From: Glandiceps talaboti
Taxonomy: Eukaryota; Hemichordata; Enteropneusta; Spengelidae
Assembly: GCF_964340395.1 (NCBI RefSeq)
Contig: NC_135568.1
Span: 8,945,276 to 9,009,275 of the forward strand
Reading direction: 5' to 3'
Length of the DNA stretch: 64,000 nt
Part shown: positions 11,883-32,600 of the stretch, in pieces
How the letters are laid out: each line of letters opens with the position of its first letter
Numbering within the stretch: the first letter of the stretch is position 1
Made by a program: the position numbers and the translations under genes
The notes under the pieces: generated by a model
Seen by the model: only the letters and a program-made list of their open reading frames with translations
Told to the model about the DNA's origin: nothing
The model's database searches: none

Positions 11883-14640
11883 TGGTCAGTGTTTACTTGT
11901 CACTGTAGTAACAACATAATGACCTGGTCAGTGTTTACTTGTCACTGTCTGTAGTGACAACATAATGACCTGGTCAGTGTTTACTTGTCACTGTAGTGAC
12001 AACATAATGACCTGGTCAGTGTTTACTTGTCACTGTCTGTAGTGACAACATAATGACCTGGTCAGTGTTTACTTGTCACTGTAGTGACAATATAATGACC
12101 TGGTCAGTGTTTACTTGTCACTGTAGTGACAACATAATGACCTGGTCAGTGTTTACTTGTCACTATCTGTAGTGACAACATAATGACCTGGTCAGTGTTT
12201 ACTTGTCACTGTAGTGACAACATAATGACCTGGTCAGTGTTTACTTGTCACTGTAGTGACAACATAATGACCTGGTCAGTGTTTACTTGTCACTATCTGT
12301 AGTGACAACATAATGACCTGGTCAGTGTTTACTTGTCACTGTCTGTAGTGACAACATAATGACCTGGTCAGTGTTTACTTGTCACTGTCTGTAGTGACAA
12401 CATAATGGCCTGGTTAGTGTTTACTTGTCACTGTAGTGACAACATAATGACCTGGTCAGTGTTTACTTGTCACTATCTGTAGTGATAACATAATGACCTG
12501 GTCAGTGTTTACTTGTCACTGTAGTGACAACATAATGACCTGGTCAGTGTTTACTTGTTACTGTAGTGACAACATAATGACCTGGTCAGTGTTTACTTGT
12601 CACTGTCTGTAGTGACAACATAATGACCTGGTCAGTGTTTACTTGTCACTGTCTGTAGTGACAACATAATGACCTGGTTAGTGTTTACTTGTCACTATCT
12701 GTAGTGACAACATAATGACCTGGTCAGTGTTTACTTGTCACTCTCCATAGTGATAACATAATGACCTGGTCAGTGTTTACTTGTCACTGTCTGTAGTGAC
12801 AACATAATGACCTGGTCAGTGTTTACTTGTCACTGTCTGTAGTGATAACATAATGACCTGGTCAGTGTTTACTTGTCACTGTCTGTAGTGACAACATAAT
12901 GACCTGGTCAGTGTTTACTTGTCACTATCTGTAGTGACAACATAATGACCTGGTCAGTATTTACTTGTCTCTGTCTGTAGTGATAACATAATGACCTGGT
13001 CAGTGTTTACTTGTCACTGTCTGTAGTGATAACATAATGGCCTGGTCAGTGTTTACTTGTCACTATCTGTAGTGATAACATAATGACCTGGTCAGTGTTT
13101 ACTTGTCACTATCTGTAGTGATAACATAATGACCTGGTCAGTGTTTACTTGTCACTGTAGTGATAACATAATGACCTGGTCAGTGTTTACTTGCCAGTCT
13201 GTAGTGACAACATAATGACCTGGTCAGTGTTTACTTGTCACTGTCTGTAGTGATAACATAATGACCTGGTCAGTGTTTACTTGTCACTGTCTGTAGTGAC
13301 AACATAATGACCAGGTTAGTGTTTACTTGTCACTGTAGTGACAACATAATGACCTGGTCAGTGTTTACTTGTCACTATCTGTAGTGATAACATAATGACC
13401 TGGTCAGTGTTTACTTGTCACTATCTGTAGTGATAACATAATGACCTGGTCAGTGTTTACTTGTCACTGTAGTGACAACATAATGACCTGGTCAGTGTTT
13501 ACTTGTCACTGTCTGTAGTGATAACATAATGACCTGGTCAGTGTTTACTTGTCACTGTCTGTAGTGACAACATAATGACCTGGTTAGTGTGTACTTGTCT
13601 CTGTCTATAGTGACAACATAATGACCTGGTCAGTGTTTACTTGTCACTATCTGTAGTGATAACATAATGACCTGGTCAGTGTTTACTTGTCACTGTCTGT
13701 AGTGATAACATAATGACCTGGTCAGTGTTTACTTGTCACTGTCTGTAGTGATAACATAATGACCTGGTCAGTGTTTACTTGTCACTATCTGTAGTGATAA
13801 CATAATGACCTGGTCAGTGTTTACTTGTCACTGTCTGTAGTGATAACATAATGACCTGGTCAGTGTTTACTTGTCACTATCTGTAGTGATAACATAATGA
13901 CCTGGTCAGTGTTTACTTGTCACTGTCTGTAGTGACAACATAATGACCTGGTCAGTGTTTACTTGTCACTATCTGTAGTGACAACATAATGACCTGGTCA
14001 GTGTTTTCTTGTCACTGTCTGTAGTGATAACATAATGACCTGGTCAGTGTTTACTTGTCACTGTAGTGACAATATAATGACCTGGTCAGTGTTTACTTGT
14101 CACTGTAGTGACAACATAATGACCTGGTCAGTGTTTACTTGTCACTATCTGTAGTGACAACATAATGACCTGGTCAGTGTTTACTTGTCACTGTAGTGAC
14201 AACATAATGACCTGGTCAGTGTTTACTTGTCACTGTAGTGACAACATAATGACCTGGTCAGTGTTTACTTGTCACTATCTGTAGTGACAACATAATGACC
14301 TGGTCAGTGTTTACTTGTCACTGTCTGTAGTGACAACATAATGGCCTGGTTAGTGTTTACTTGTCACTGTCTGTAGTGACAACATAATGACCTGGTCAGT
14401 GTTTACTTGTCACTGTAGTGACAACATAATGACCTGGTCAGTGTTTACTTGTCACTGTCTGTAGTGACAACATAATGACCTGGTTAGTGTTTACTTGTCA
14501 CTATCTGTAGTGACAACATAATGACCTGGTCAGTGTTTACTTGTCACTGTCTGTAGTGACAACATAATGGCCTGGTTAGTGTTTACTTGTCACTGTCTGT
14601 AGTGACAACATAATGACCTGGTCAGTGTTTACTTGTCACT
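11883..14640 (+). repeat. 2.76 kb minisatellite of 42- and 46-bp units
   Basis: About 60 head-to-tail units built from GGTCAGTGTTTACTT, GTCACT, a spacer, AGTGACAACATAATGACCT. Length varies by presence (46 bp) or absence (42 bp) of four bases between the GTCACT and AGTGAC arms, giving a six-base stem with a 6- or 2-base loop. Common point variants are GTCTGT or ATCTGT in the loop, GACAAC or GATAAC, and GGTCAG or GGTTAG. GATAAC units concentrate in the middle of the array. The array sits between C1q gene B and the 3' end of the methyltransferase gene. Confidence 0.97.
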
Positions 14641-15411
14641 AAAATAAAACCTCAAATCAAGATATTTGACATTCAACAGAGGAATAAGTAAAATCATGAC
14701 ACCTGTAGTAAATGTATCAAAACCTAATTCATTTTATTATCATCAACTTATACATAAAATCACTTGAAATTCTAAAGAATCTGCATTTCATAATTTACAT
14801 TAAAACCTTCATAAATAAATTATATAATTCAGGTTTTGAGCAATATTTGACCAACTTAAAGATCTTTATAAAATTATAGAAAAGTACAATTTATTACTTT
14901 GCAGTAAGTCTTTCATAGATAATGTAAATAATTCACATGTTGAGTCCATTTCCTTTTTTGGATATAAATATATGATTTATTGAACTTACAATGTTATCTA
15001 GAAACTTGCATCATGGGTTATTGTATTTTTATTGCAGTATTCTTTCTGACCAAACTGTTACAAGGTCAGTCATGAGCCCCCCCCCCACCCCACCCCCCCC
15101 CACCCCCCACCCCTTCCCCTCAAGGTGCAAGTTTCTTTTATGAGATGAAAATTAATCTAATCAGTGTTCTGCGGTATTGTTATCAACATGTTTGAATAGC
15201 ACCATTTCAATTACTAAATACTGAATGCAAATCTGAGTCCGTTAGTACTTCTAGGATGAAGATGTTTTCCTAATGGTCACCTACAATCACGTTTTCACTG
15301 GTTCTTTATCCAGGAGCATTGTATCACATCATATTTGTACTGGTGAAATTATCTGAGGCAGAATTGGAGCATGAATTGCAACTAGGATTATCTCATTTTA
15401 TCTCATTGATA
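14641..15411. other. 3' flank of the methyltransferase gene; poly-C tract
   Basis: AT-rich with a C-rich run at 15078-15118. On the - strand an AATAAA (complement of 15028-15033) could end the methyltransferase transcript. No other gene is seen. Confidence 0.4.
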
Positions 15412-22688
<7,277 letters not shown>

Positions 22689-23180
22689 ATCGCTTGTTTG
22701 TAGTTCCAAGAAATAACGTAAAGGTATGCACTGCACATACATAGCCTTGAAAATATTAGGGCGTAAGTCAGTCCAAAACTTACCGTAGTTGGCGCTATCT
22801 TGTAAACCTTCGCTTCAACTAAATCTCGTTTGCTGAGTCGTGCAATAGAATGCTCAATCTATCGCTTTGACAATGATATGATTCTTGTTGAACATTACGA
22901 ATAAAGTTTACTCGATTCAACAGGTAAACTAAAACGCGTAAGTGTATGAAAACTTGCTTATAAATATCAACATTATCAAAAAATCAACATTACTGTATAC
23001 TCACGTAGAGTACGAGATTCAACAACTGCACATGCGCACACTAATGTTAATTTCTTAATATTTTGACCCAGATGTCACGCATTTCTAGGAATGTATGATA
23101 ATTTACCGCTTTGATAGGGCGATACATTTATGAATTTTGTGTCTGATAGTTTGACATCGAAATGAAACACACATAAGGTA

Positions 23181-24926
23181 AGTCCGTCTTGTTAAAAATG
23201 ATCGACATGGTGAGTTTCAGCAGTTGATGGGTGACTAGTTCACATACATGATACATATTGTCGAATGTGCCCTGCCTACACATGTATGTCGGATTATTTT
23301 AACATTTATTGAGGCACTTGTCTGTTTTTTGTATCATGGACACTCGTCTAGAGTAAAAAATATCGTAATGTGATGTTTCTGTAGTAGTTTCCTCCTTACT
23401 GTTTAAACTTTAACGAGGAACTTGGTGTCAACGTAACGCGTTGGCGCATTTTCCGACGAGTACGAGCGTCACGTTTACATTTCATTGGCGATATGTTTAT
23501 GATGGTTAATGAATGAATCATTGAATGATATCACCGATGACGTAGTCTGCACCGCGTGTCATCCAATGCCATGATCCGTATTCGACATTCAGTTCCCATT
23601 AAAAACTGTAGATAACTCCGTTAAAATTTCCCATTTGACAGCCCATGATATTAACATAAACTAATTTAACAGGTTGTTGAAAATGACTGATTTTTATTTC
23701 GTTATTACAATTTATATGATAATATCATATCACCAACGTTGAAATCACAGGCACTTGAACTGATATCTATGAAAATATGAATAAAACATTCTAATGTACA
23801 CCTCTATCAGTGTCTATCTTTGAATGTAACATAACAGCATATATCTTGATTTTGTATACTATCCTATCCACTACTAGTGTACATTGTTCTGTTTTGTTAA
23901 TATTTTCATAGATATCGGTTCAAGTGCTTGTGGTTGAAATGGATTGACGTGAGAAAAATTATTGATATATAAATTTTCATGTCTCACAAATACAGAAATG
24001 CTATTTATGCCTGCTATTGCTAATGAACTAAATTAATAACATATTTTATGTACTACTGGCAATATGTCAGAAGATGAAATATTAATGATTATAATACAGA
24101 CCGTAGACCGTCAACCAACACTATCTCCTGGTATTTCCAAATAATTACTGAGTACATTTCTGAGGTAGAAAAATAACTAAATTCGTACTTGAAGGGGATT
24201 TTATATTCAGCAACAGTCAAAGTTTTAAATCGTGATAAAAATGTCGTAAGCAATTCCTACTTGAAATTGATGACAATGTTATGGTGATGTTTAGGAGAAT
24301 TGTTGAATCATCAAATCACCCGAGATCTTGAGATTTGATTTCACTAGACTACCTATCACTCTGCATATACAAATTAAAATTGCCGAGTTCTTTTTACAAG
24401 ATCTCAATATAGCTCTATCAAGGGGTGTGTCACAAGGTGACATCATGATAGGATGTGGCCATGGTCTATAGTATAGTTTATCACATTGCCTAAAGCATAG
24501 ACCGTACCAGGGCATAGACAGTGGAGTCGATGTCTTCTTCCACTGTCTATGGTCAGGGTAACCCAGCTGAGTCATTGCTCCTTATTGTTTGTCACATGAC
24601 AATGGCATGTTAACAGCCACAAATTACCATAAAACTCCCACAGGTAAAGATCATTAACATATTTGTATTGTCAGTGTGGTAAAAGTAGGTAAAATATACT
24701 GAGTTCCCCAGATAATTTATTGGGTTCCCACTAAAACTGGGTTTAGAAATCTGTATAAATTGTACCAGATTTCCACCCTGTTATTTGGGTTTCCTGCTAA
24801 CACTACAATACTGGTATAGAAATCCATTCAAGTTTTACCAGATTTGCACCCTCTGTCACTAAGTTACGGTGACTAAGTTCCCAAACCTTTAAGTTAGTAA
24901 AAAAAACACTGATTGTCTTTACCTTT
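23181..24926 (+). other. Probable 5' intron of SLC35F5; no exon seen
   Basis: Mostly AT-rich. It contains a direct/inverted similarity (AACTGATATCTATGAAAATAT near 23757 against ATATTTTCATAGATATCGGTT near 23900) and the CATAGACAGTGGA hairpin at 24513-24551. Confidence 0.4.
24513..24551. repeat. CATAGACAGTGGA hairpin, copy 3
   Basis: 13-bp perfect arms CATAGACAGTGGA and TCCACTGTCTATG around a 13-base loop. Further CATAGACC and GGTCTAT half-sites lie just upstream (24462-24505). Confidence 0.65.
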
Positions 24927-24947
24927 CAGTTGTTGGTAATTTAGACG

Positions 24948-27900
24948 ATGGCAACTGTCAATTCCTACAGTTTAAATGTAGGCAGAAGCAGAAGAATAAC
25001 CATTGGTGTCATTATCCTGCTGGTCGTTGACCTCATATGGGTCGCTTCATCTGAAGTCACTAGGGTAAGTCATATATTTCCATGAGAGATGTTTTATATG
25101 GAAGGGAATAAGCATTTAGGAATCATGAATATTCATTGTTCAACTGACTCCCATGATGCACTAGCCCATTGCTAGTAATTGTATGTGATGTAAAATCATG
25201 AAATAACTCACCAGAACTCATAGTTTATGTCTATTTCCGGGAGTAGTGTTCCCTCTATAGAAGGGGCTTATGTGAAACCCTCGAAGGGTTGAACTGATTG
25301 GAAAGCATATAAGTAACTACTAGTCATTATATTAGTCATTAGTAACACAGAAAAAAAAGTTTCATTGTTTATTGTTCTTTACCGAATCAAAACATTTTTT
25401 TTGCGAAAAACTTCACATTATACCATGCCAAGTACTAAATAAAAAGAACAGTAATTACCATAAATAGTAGCCTGGGTGGCAGGTTTGTTTTGTTGAGAAT
25501 TTAAAAAAAAATCGCCTTGTCACATTTTAGACAAACTGTCCTGATCAGAAACAATTCTCTCTTTTTTTGGCCAAAGCGTATGATAGGATTATTGGTACAA
25601 TGTGGTGCACAATACTCAGTCATAGCCTCAGCAATGTTCCCATACTTCTAACACGTTTACACTTCAGTGTATGTCATATAAATTGTGTATATTTATGGTA
25701 TTTTTGTGTTTGATATTTAACAGTATATTTTCAAAAATGAAGACTATGAGAAGCCATTCTTCAGCACTTATCTCAAGATATCTATGTTTATGCTGTATTT
25801 ACTGGGATTTCTGTTTTGGAGACCTTGGCGAGAACAGTGTTGTATGAAAGTTAGAACCAAGTCTGTCACTTTGGTAAGTTGTATATTTTGTAAGTAATTT
25901 GGAATTTCGCTGTAGGTTAGTACAAAAATCTTGAAAACACTGGGAAGCCGACAAATCAAAATATAAATTTTACTCCCAACCCCCAACCCCCCCCCCCCCC
26001 CCCCAACCCCATTAGGTACTATGTGGTGGGCATGATTTTTTATGATCTGTCTCTCTCCACGTATAGTCAAATGATCAGACTTTAATGAAAATCTAGCTAA
26101 ATCTTCTGCTGGGGAAAGGGTTAACAGTGCATGTCAGTTATTATCTATCGCACACAGACAGGCGATTGTAATTATTTACCTGTACTTAATTAAGTTTGCT
26201 ACAAATTCAACTTCTAGTCTGAAAGTTAGTCACGTAAGGATGTAATAATGTCATCAAATTTTCATAAACGCAGTTCAATACTGAAAACATTATTGCATAT
26301 GTGTATGTAAATGATATGCAAATGAGGACACAATCATTCGTTGTACACAAACGCACAAGAGCATACAGTATCGTGTTTATGGTAATTTACTTGTTTGGAT
26401 GAATGTAACGTAATAGTGATAACGACACCTTGCCACGTGAGTTCCAGAGTGGGTACTTGGGGTATCTGCATTCATGTTTGCAGTGTGTTCTGATACATTT
26501 TTCACAAGCATACATGTATGATAATGTCTACCAAGAACGTTGCAAGCACTCATGCAAATACCCTGAGTGTGCCACACTTGCACTCACGTGTCATGGGGTT
26601 CTGTCACCGTATAGCGTACCATTACAGTTTACAGTTAAAATACATCTGAAATGAGTCTGTCTGTCTGTCTGTCAGTGAACTGTACTTTATAATACATCCT
26701 ATAAACTTATGATGTTAACCGTCACAATTCCTTGAAAATGGCAGAAGAATTTAAGGAAACATTACAAAATTAAGTCACTTTGATTGTATACAGCTTGAGA
26801 CTTGTAATGATGAATAGACTTTTAATACACATTCCTAATTCTAAACGTATACCAAATTGTCAGAGTGCACTGTACATGATAATGATAAATAAAGAAATGT
26901 ACCATATATGTTTTGTTTTGTGTACAGAATATTGATCCTGAAACAGCTCTAGAAGAGAGTGATTTAGAACATGACAATGTTTTGGTAAGTATGATGTGTT
27001 ATAGTGTTGTACATATAGAACATGACAATGTTTTGGTATATATATTGTGTTATTATGTTAGTAATTTAGTAATTACATAACACTGTTTTTGCAAGAGCAT
27101 GTACAGTATAAAGTGTTATAATAAATAGTGTTAGTAGAATATGACAATATTTTGGTATGTGCAGTGTGTTATATTGACAATGTTTTGGTAACCATGACAA
27201 CAACCAAAACAAGACAATGTTTTGGTATATGTAAAATGTGTTATAGGGTTGTAGTAGAATATGACAATGTTAGTTTTGCTTCTTGTGTGTTTAGAGAGTT
27301 ACAGTGTTACATTAGAACAATGATTTAGTATATTGTGTGATAATGTTTAGAATATGACAATGTTTTGTATCAGACTGACAATTGTTCATATTAAAGTAGT
27401 ATATGTAGGGTAGGTGTTTGTCATAGATGGCTAGATATTGTTAATCAATTTTGACTAAATAATGACATCACTAACGGTAGGGATTGGTGTATATGTATAT
27501 ACTTTGATCTGTAATAAGTTTGTGTTGACACATTTCTGTATGACCCAGACCTGCTGACTGACACATATTACTGTACAAAATTGTATACATAGATTGTACT
27601 TTGGTCTGTGAATGTCTCAGGCTGACACATATCAATATAACTGGAGAATTGTTTAGATACAGTTACCTCTACTAGAATCAGTAACTATTATGATTGACTA
27701 TCTGTTGGGGAAAGGCGTTGTTTTTATATGCAAAGGTCAAATGTCATATAACAGCTGATACAAGAGTTGAGTTTACCAGTAGGATGTCATGCACTACATG
27801 TATGTTAGAGATCAAATACATATGATTAGTTCAGTGTGAGTTTGTAAACGAGGGCGCTGTTCCTTCCCTTCCATTTTCCTGGGGGGGGGGGGGGGGGGGG

Positions 27901-29440
27901 TAGCTGCCAAACATTACAAGTGTTTAACAAATACCTACAAACATGTATCCATTTTAGGATCATAATCACACCCTTTCAATACTGCAATGTATATTGAGGG
28001 TACAACAAGATATTTACTACCACATTGAAAGTGAAATACATCACGATGATGGCTACTTTAAATCGCTTTTCCTTCTAGGTTGGTGGAGGGTCTATGGTTA
28101 AACAAAGGACACAGTGACACTACAACTACAAATGGAATTGAACAGTGCCATCCTTTCAGAACTCATACAGGCCTATTATATCTGTAAATTATTGATATCT
28201 GTATCATATTTTGTCTCCAATCACAAATTCTTCCTCTGTTATATGTACAAGACTATAGCAATGACTGATAGATTGTATTCTATACTTTTATATTTCAGAG
28301 TGACCCTTTGTATGTTCCTGTCAAGTTTAATGATAGTGATAAAGACAGTTCAGGAAGTAGAAGTAGCAGTTTGAGTGATCTCACAGACAATGGTAACTTC
28401 ACTTTGTTTATTTAATTTTTCTATTTACTTATTGTATGAAAATCTGTACCATCACTATTTAGAGTTTTCCCTAGGCCTTTACAGAATAGTGTGTTCCATC
28501 CTATGATTTCACCTAATAATCAGGGTTCTCTCCTAGTCCTAGGCCTTTACAGAATAGTGGGTTAAACCCTATGATTTCACCTTATAATCAGGGTTCTCTC
28601 CTGGCCTTCATAGAGTAGTGGGTTCCACCCTATGATTTCACTTCATAATCAAGGTTCTCTCCTGGCCTTCATAGAGTAGTGGGTTCCACCCATGATTTCA
28701 CCTAATGATCAGGGTTCTCGCCTGGCCTGTACAGAGTAGTGGGTTCAACCCTCTGATTTCTCCTAGGGTTCTCCTGGGCTTGTCTTTATAGAGTAGTGGG
28801 TTCCACCCATGATTTCACCTAATAATCAGGGTTCTTGCCTGGCCTTCATAGAGTAGTGGGTTCCACCCTATGACTTCATCTAATAACCAAGGTGCTTTTA
28901 AGGATTTTTTTTAAATAGTGGGTTCCACGAAAAGTAATGGGTTCAGTAAAATTCCCTATCCACTATTTCTGATTGTGAACCAATGTTTTGTTTTCTGTCT
29001 GAGTACTAGGTGTATCTTGTGATAAGTTTAAGAAGTTAGACATTTGTTAACTCATATCCACCTAACAATGTGACAAACTTCTATATTAGTACTTATACTG
29101 AGTACAAAGAATAGCTTGAGTCTTCAACTAGTTTCTAAACAGATTGCTTTATTTGAATATCTTATCATGTATCGTGGGTTTTTATTTATCTAAAATCATT
29201 GATGCAACAACACAAGATATAATGGAATCTGCAATTTTGTTTATTTTGCAGAAAAAGTTCATACAATTAATAAAAAAGGCGTGCGTTTCAGCAATGTGAT
29301 GGAAGTACGACACATGTCTGGTAAGTTATCTGTTTTTGAAAAAAATGTGTCTGTGCGTGCGTGCGGAGTGTGTGTGTGTGTATGTATGTGTGGTTGCAAT
29401 ATTAATTGTATTTAATATACATTTGTATATATGTGTGTAA

Positions 29441-29473
<33 letters not shown>

Positions 29474-29545
29474 ATGAATGCATATATGTATGTGTATGTA
29501 TGTATGTGTACGTCACTATCATGTATGTAATATTATATATGTGTA

Positions 29546-29603
<58 letters not shown>

Positions 29604-32600
29604 CATATGTAATATATATGTGTGTGTGTGTGTGTATATATCATTCATGTCTTTCCTTTACTTCAGTTTGGAATCAAAGTGTGATTCTTGGCATAAACAG
29701 CTCTATGTCAAGTCACGTCCTTCTTATACATTTGTATGAATAGAAAACTTTGCAAGTCTTTGGATAGTATTGAGTTAATGAAACAAAAAGTGGTTGTCCG
29801 ATATAATCATCAGATAAACTTACTAACTGTTCATGGTCTGTGTTGTATGTGTTTGCTAGATGCCCAGGCTGATGCTGCTAAGCTAGCCCGGTTATCATAT
29901 ACAGCATCACTGAAAGCAAGAGAAGATGCCATAAAAGCTGCAAACAAATTACCAGTTTGTGAAGTTGCAAAACTCAGTCTTCTGTTTTGTTTTGTGGTAA
30001 GTAGTAACTGTAACGTAACCTTGAAAGTATCTTTAGGAGAGACATTTCCTTCAATTGGAAACTCAAATTAGCCTAACCTCAAACTTCAACATAAAGTTTC
30101 AGGATGTATACATACATAAACAGTCTCTGTACAGTCATGTTTCACCATCTTAACTGCAGTACAGTTTTACTTGTAAATAATGATAATAATAATAATGTTG
30201 GTTTTTATATAGCCCTTTCCCACTTTGTGCTCAAAGTGCTTTACAATTATTACCCCTGGCATCAATCTATAGTGGCACAACGGCCCTTTACACTTGCTCA
30301 ACTCCCTGGGGAGCATACAATCCATTATAGCCTCCATAAGCACATAGGATTAAAGCATTCACATTGCAACCTCTATACATGTAAGTGCGCTCTCTAATGA
30401 AAAAAAAATTGGTGTAGGTCAAAACAATCAGAACTTGGTTTTCGATGTGAGTCATGACATAGTATGTGATTGAGGAACACCAAATTTAGGTGTATTAAAC
30501 AAAATTGTTGTGCATCAGTGATACGTTAAATGAGACAATTTTGTGTAAATGTACATAATTCAGTCGGTGAGTCCTCTGTGTAATACTGAAAGGTAGATGT
30601 TTTCCACTCCTTACGTGTCATTCCATGTAGTCTGGTCTCTGGCACACATCAATTTATCGGTTTCCTATAGTGGGAAAGGTTAGTTATTTGCTAAACTGTC
30701 ACCCAACTATTCCAGGATACTGAATTAAAGGGCATTGACAGTTTTTCCTACCTAGGGGAGGAAACAACTACAAGAAGTCTGGTTGCAGTCAGTTAGCTGG
30801 GGAAGGAACAGTATAGTACCCGGTAGTTACTTTATTAATTAGGAATATCTTTACTATTATTTGTCAACAATTACTTTATATTTATTAATATATTTATGTC
30901 TGAACAATATGCATCATTACAACAAAGCTGTATCTGTCATGATAAAAAAATTGTTGGCAAGTGTTTATTTTCTCATTTTTAGTTTTTCCTTGGTAATATG
31001 GCATATCAAGAAGCTCTAGCAGACACACAGGTTGCTGTTGTTAATATTCTGTCATCTACATCAGGTAAGTTTCCAGTCTTGGAGTTTGCCCACTGACAAA
31101 TACAGAGAATGTCATGACAACAAGATTGCAATGTATGTCATCACCAGAGGTTTCCCATGAACTCTTACAATACCCAAATATGTCCGAACACATGTCAAGT
31201 GAAGAAGGGCTTTTTTTTTACAAGGTTGCAAACTACAGTAAGATACCAAGGTGTTATTTTATCAAGCAAAATCATGTATAAGTTGATAGCAATAATCAAT
31301 ACAAGTGTGCTAAAGGCAGAAATAAATCTGATTGGACTTTCTCTTTAACTTGATGTTGATGATGCTTTCTGTGCAGGGAGTCTCCACATGGAATGATGCA
31401 TACATAATATAGATTCTTAATTTATGCATATAAAGAACTTGTCAAGCAGTATTCCCAATCTTAAAATGCAAGTACATGTATCTTGACTTTTGACCCATTA
31501 TGTATGCCATTAACCTTTGACCTAAGTTATTTTTTTGGAGACTGTCTTTGTAATGCAAGGGGTTACCAGGTGATGGTGCAACATATGTGACGATTATACA
31601 ATAGCATTTCATATCATAACCTGTCAACACTTTGTGGTCATTACAGGTTTATTTACTTTGCTACTAGCTGCCTTGTTTCCTAGTTCCCATGGTGATAAGT
31701 TCACTCTCACTAAACTGGTATCAGTTCTTTTTACGTAAGTACATACATCTTTATCTTTCATAATTATTCATGAGGTCAAAATAACCATTATGATTGTAAC
31801 ACTAGTAATAATAACTGTGTACATGTAGTTCAAATCTGTATATCATTGATTCTTTATACTTGATAGATTTCAACAGAATCGTTAACTGCTAACAATGAAT
31901 ATACATGAGTTGTTTACATTGAAAGGAATAGGCACTAAGGAGTCATGAATATTCATTGTTCAGCCATGAATAATTATTTCTGCTGACTCCCATGATGCAA
32001 TGGTCCAATCAAAAATACCCGATAAAGGCACAAGATCAACTTGATGTTTCTCTGAAATTGCTAGTAATTGTAGGTGATGTAAAATCATGAAATGACTCTC
32101 TAGAACTCATAGTTTAGGAAAATGGCTCTATTTCCTGGCGCGGTGTTCCTTGATAAGATCTACAATATTGTTGTATTTTTGTTCACTGTAGAATTGGTGG
32201 GATAGTATTAGTAAGTTTTTCAGATAACACATCCACTGGTGATCAAGTACAACTAGGTGCAATCTGGGCACTATGTGGTGCTTTACTCTACGCTATTTAT
32301 CTTGTTATGTTAAAAAGAAAAGTAGACAATGAAGAAAGGATAGATATTCCTATGTTCTTTGGTAAGTATATTGATGCTTCACAGACTGTACTTGTACCCC
32401 TAACATCAACACCCCTCATTTGTACCCTAAAGATCAACATCCCCTCATTTGTACCCCGAAGATCAACACCACTCATATGTACCCCTTACATCAACTCCCC
32501 TCATTTGTACCCCTAACATCAACTCCCCTCATTTGTACCCCTAACATCAACACCCCTCATCTGTACCCCTAACATCAATACCCCTCATTTGTACCCCTAA

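Noticed and set aside
11883-14640. Possible CRISPR array (regular repeats of 42-46 bp)
   Set aside because: Units are contiguous and homogeneous with no unique spacers, and the DNA is clearly animal; it is a minisatellite.
24291-24575. 94-codon frame on the - strand as a methyltransferase first exon
   Set aside because: It covers the CATAGAC hairpin repeats and has no family motif; 22688-22614 gives the expected KPTGYFGR instead.
29412-29739. Open frames rich in Cys-Val or His-Thr
   Set aside because: They come from (TG)n sequence in an SLC35F5 intron.
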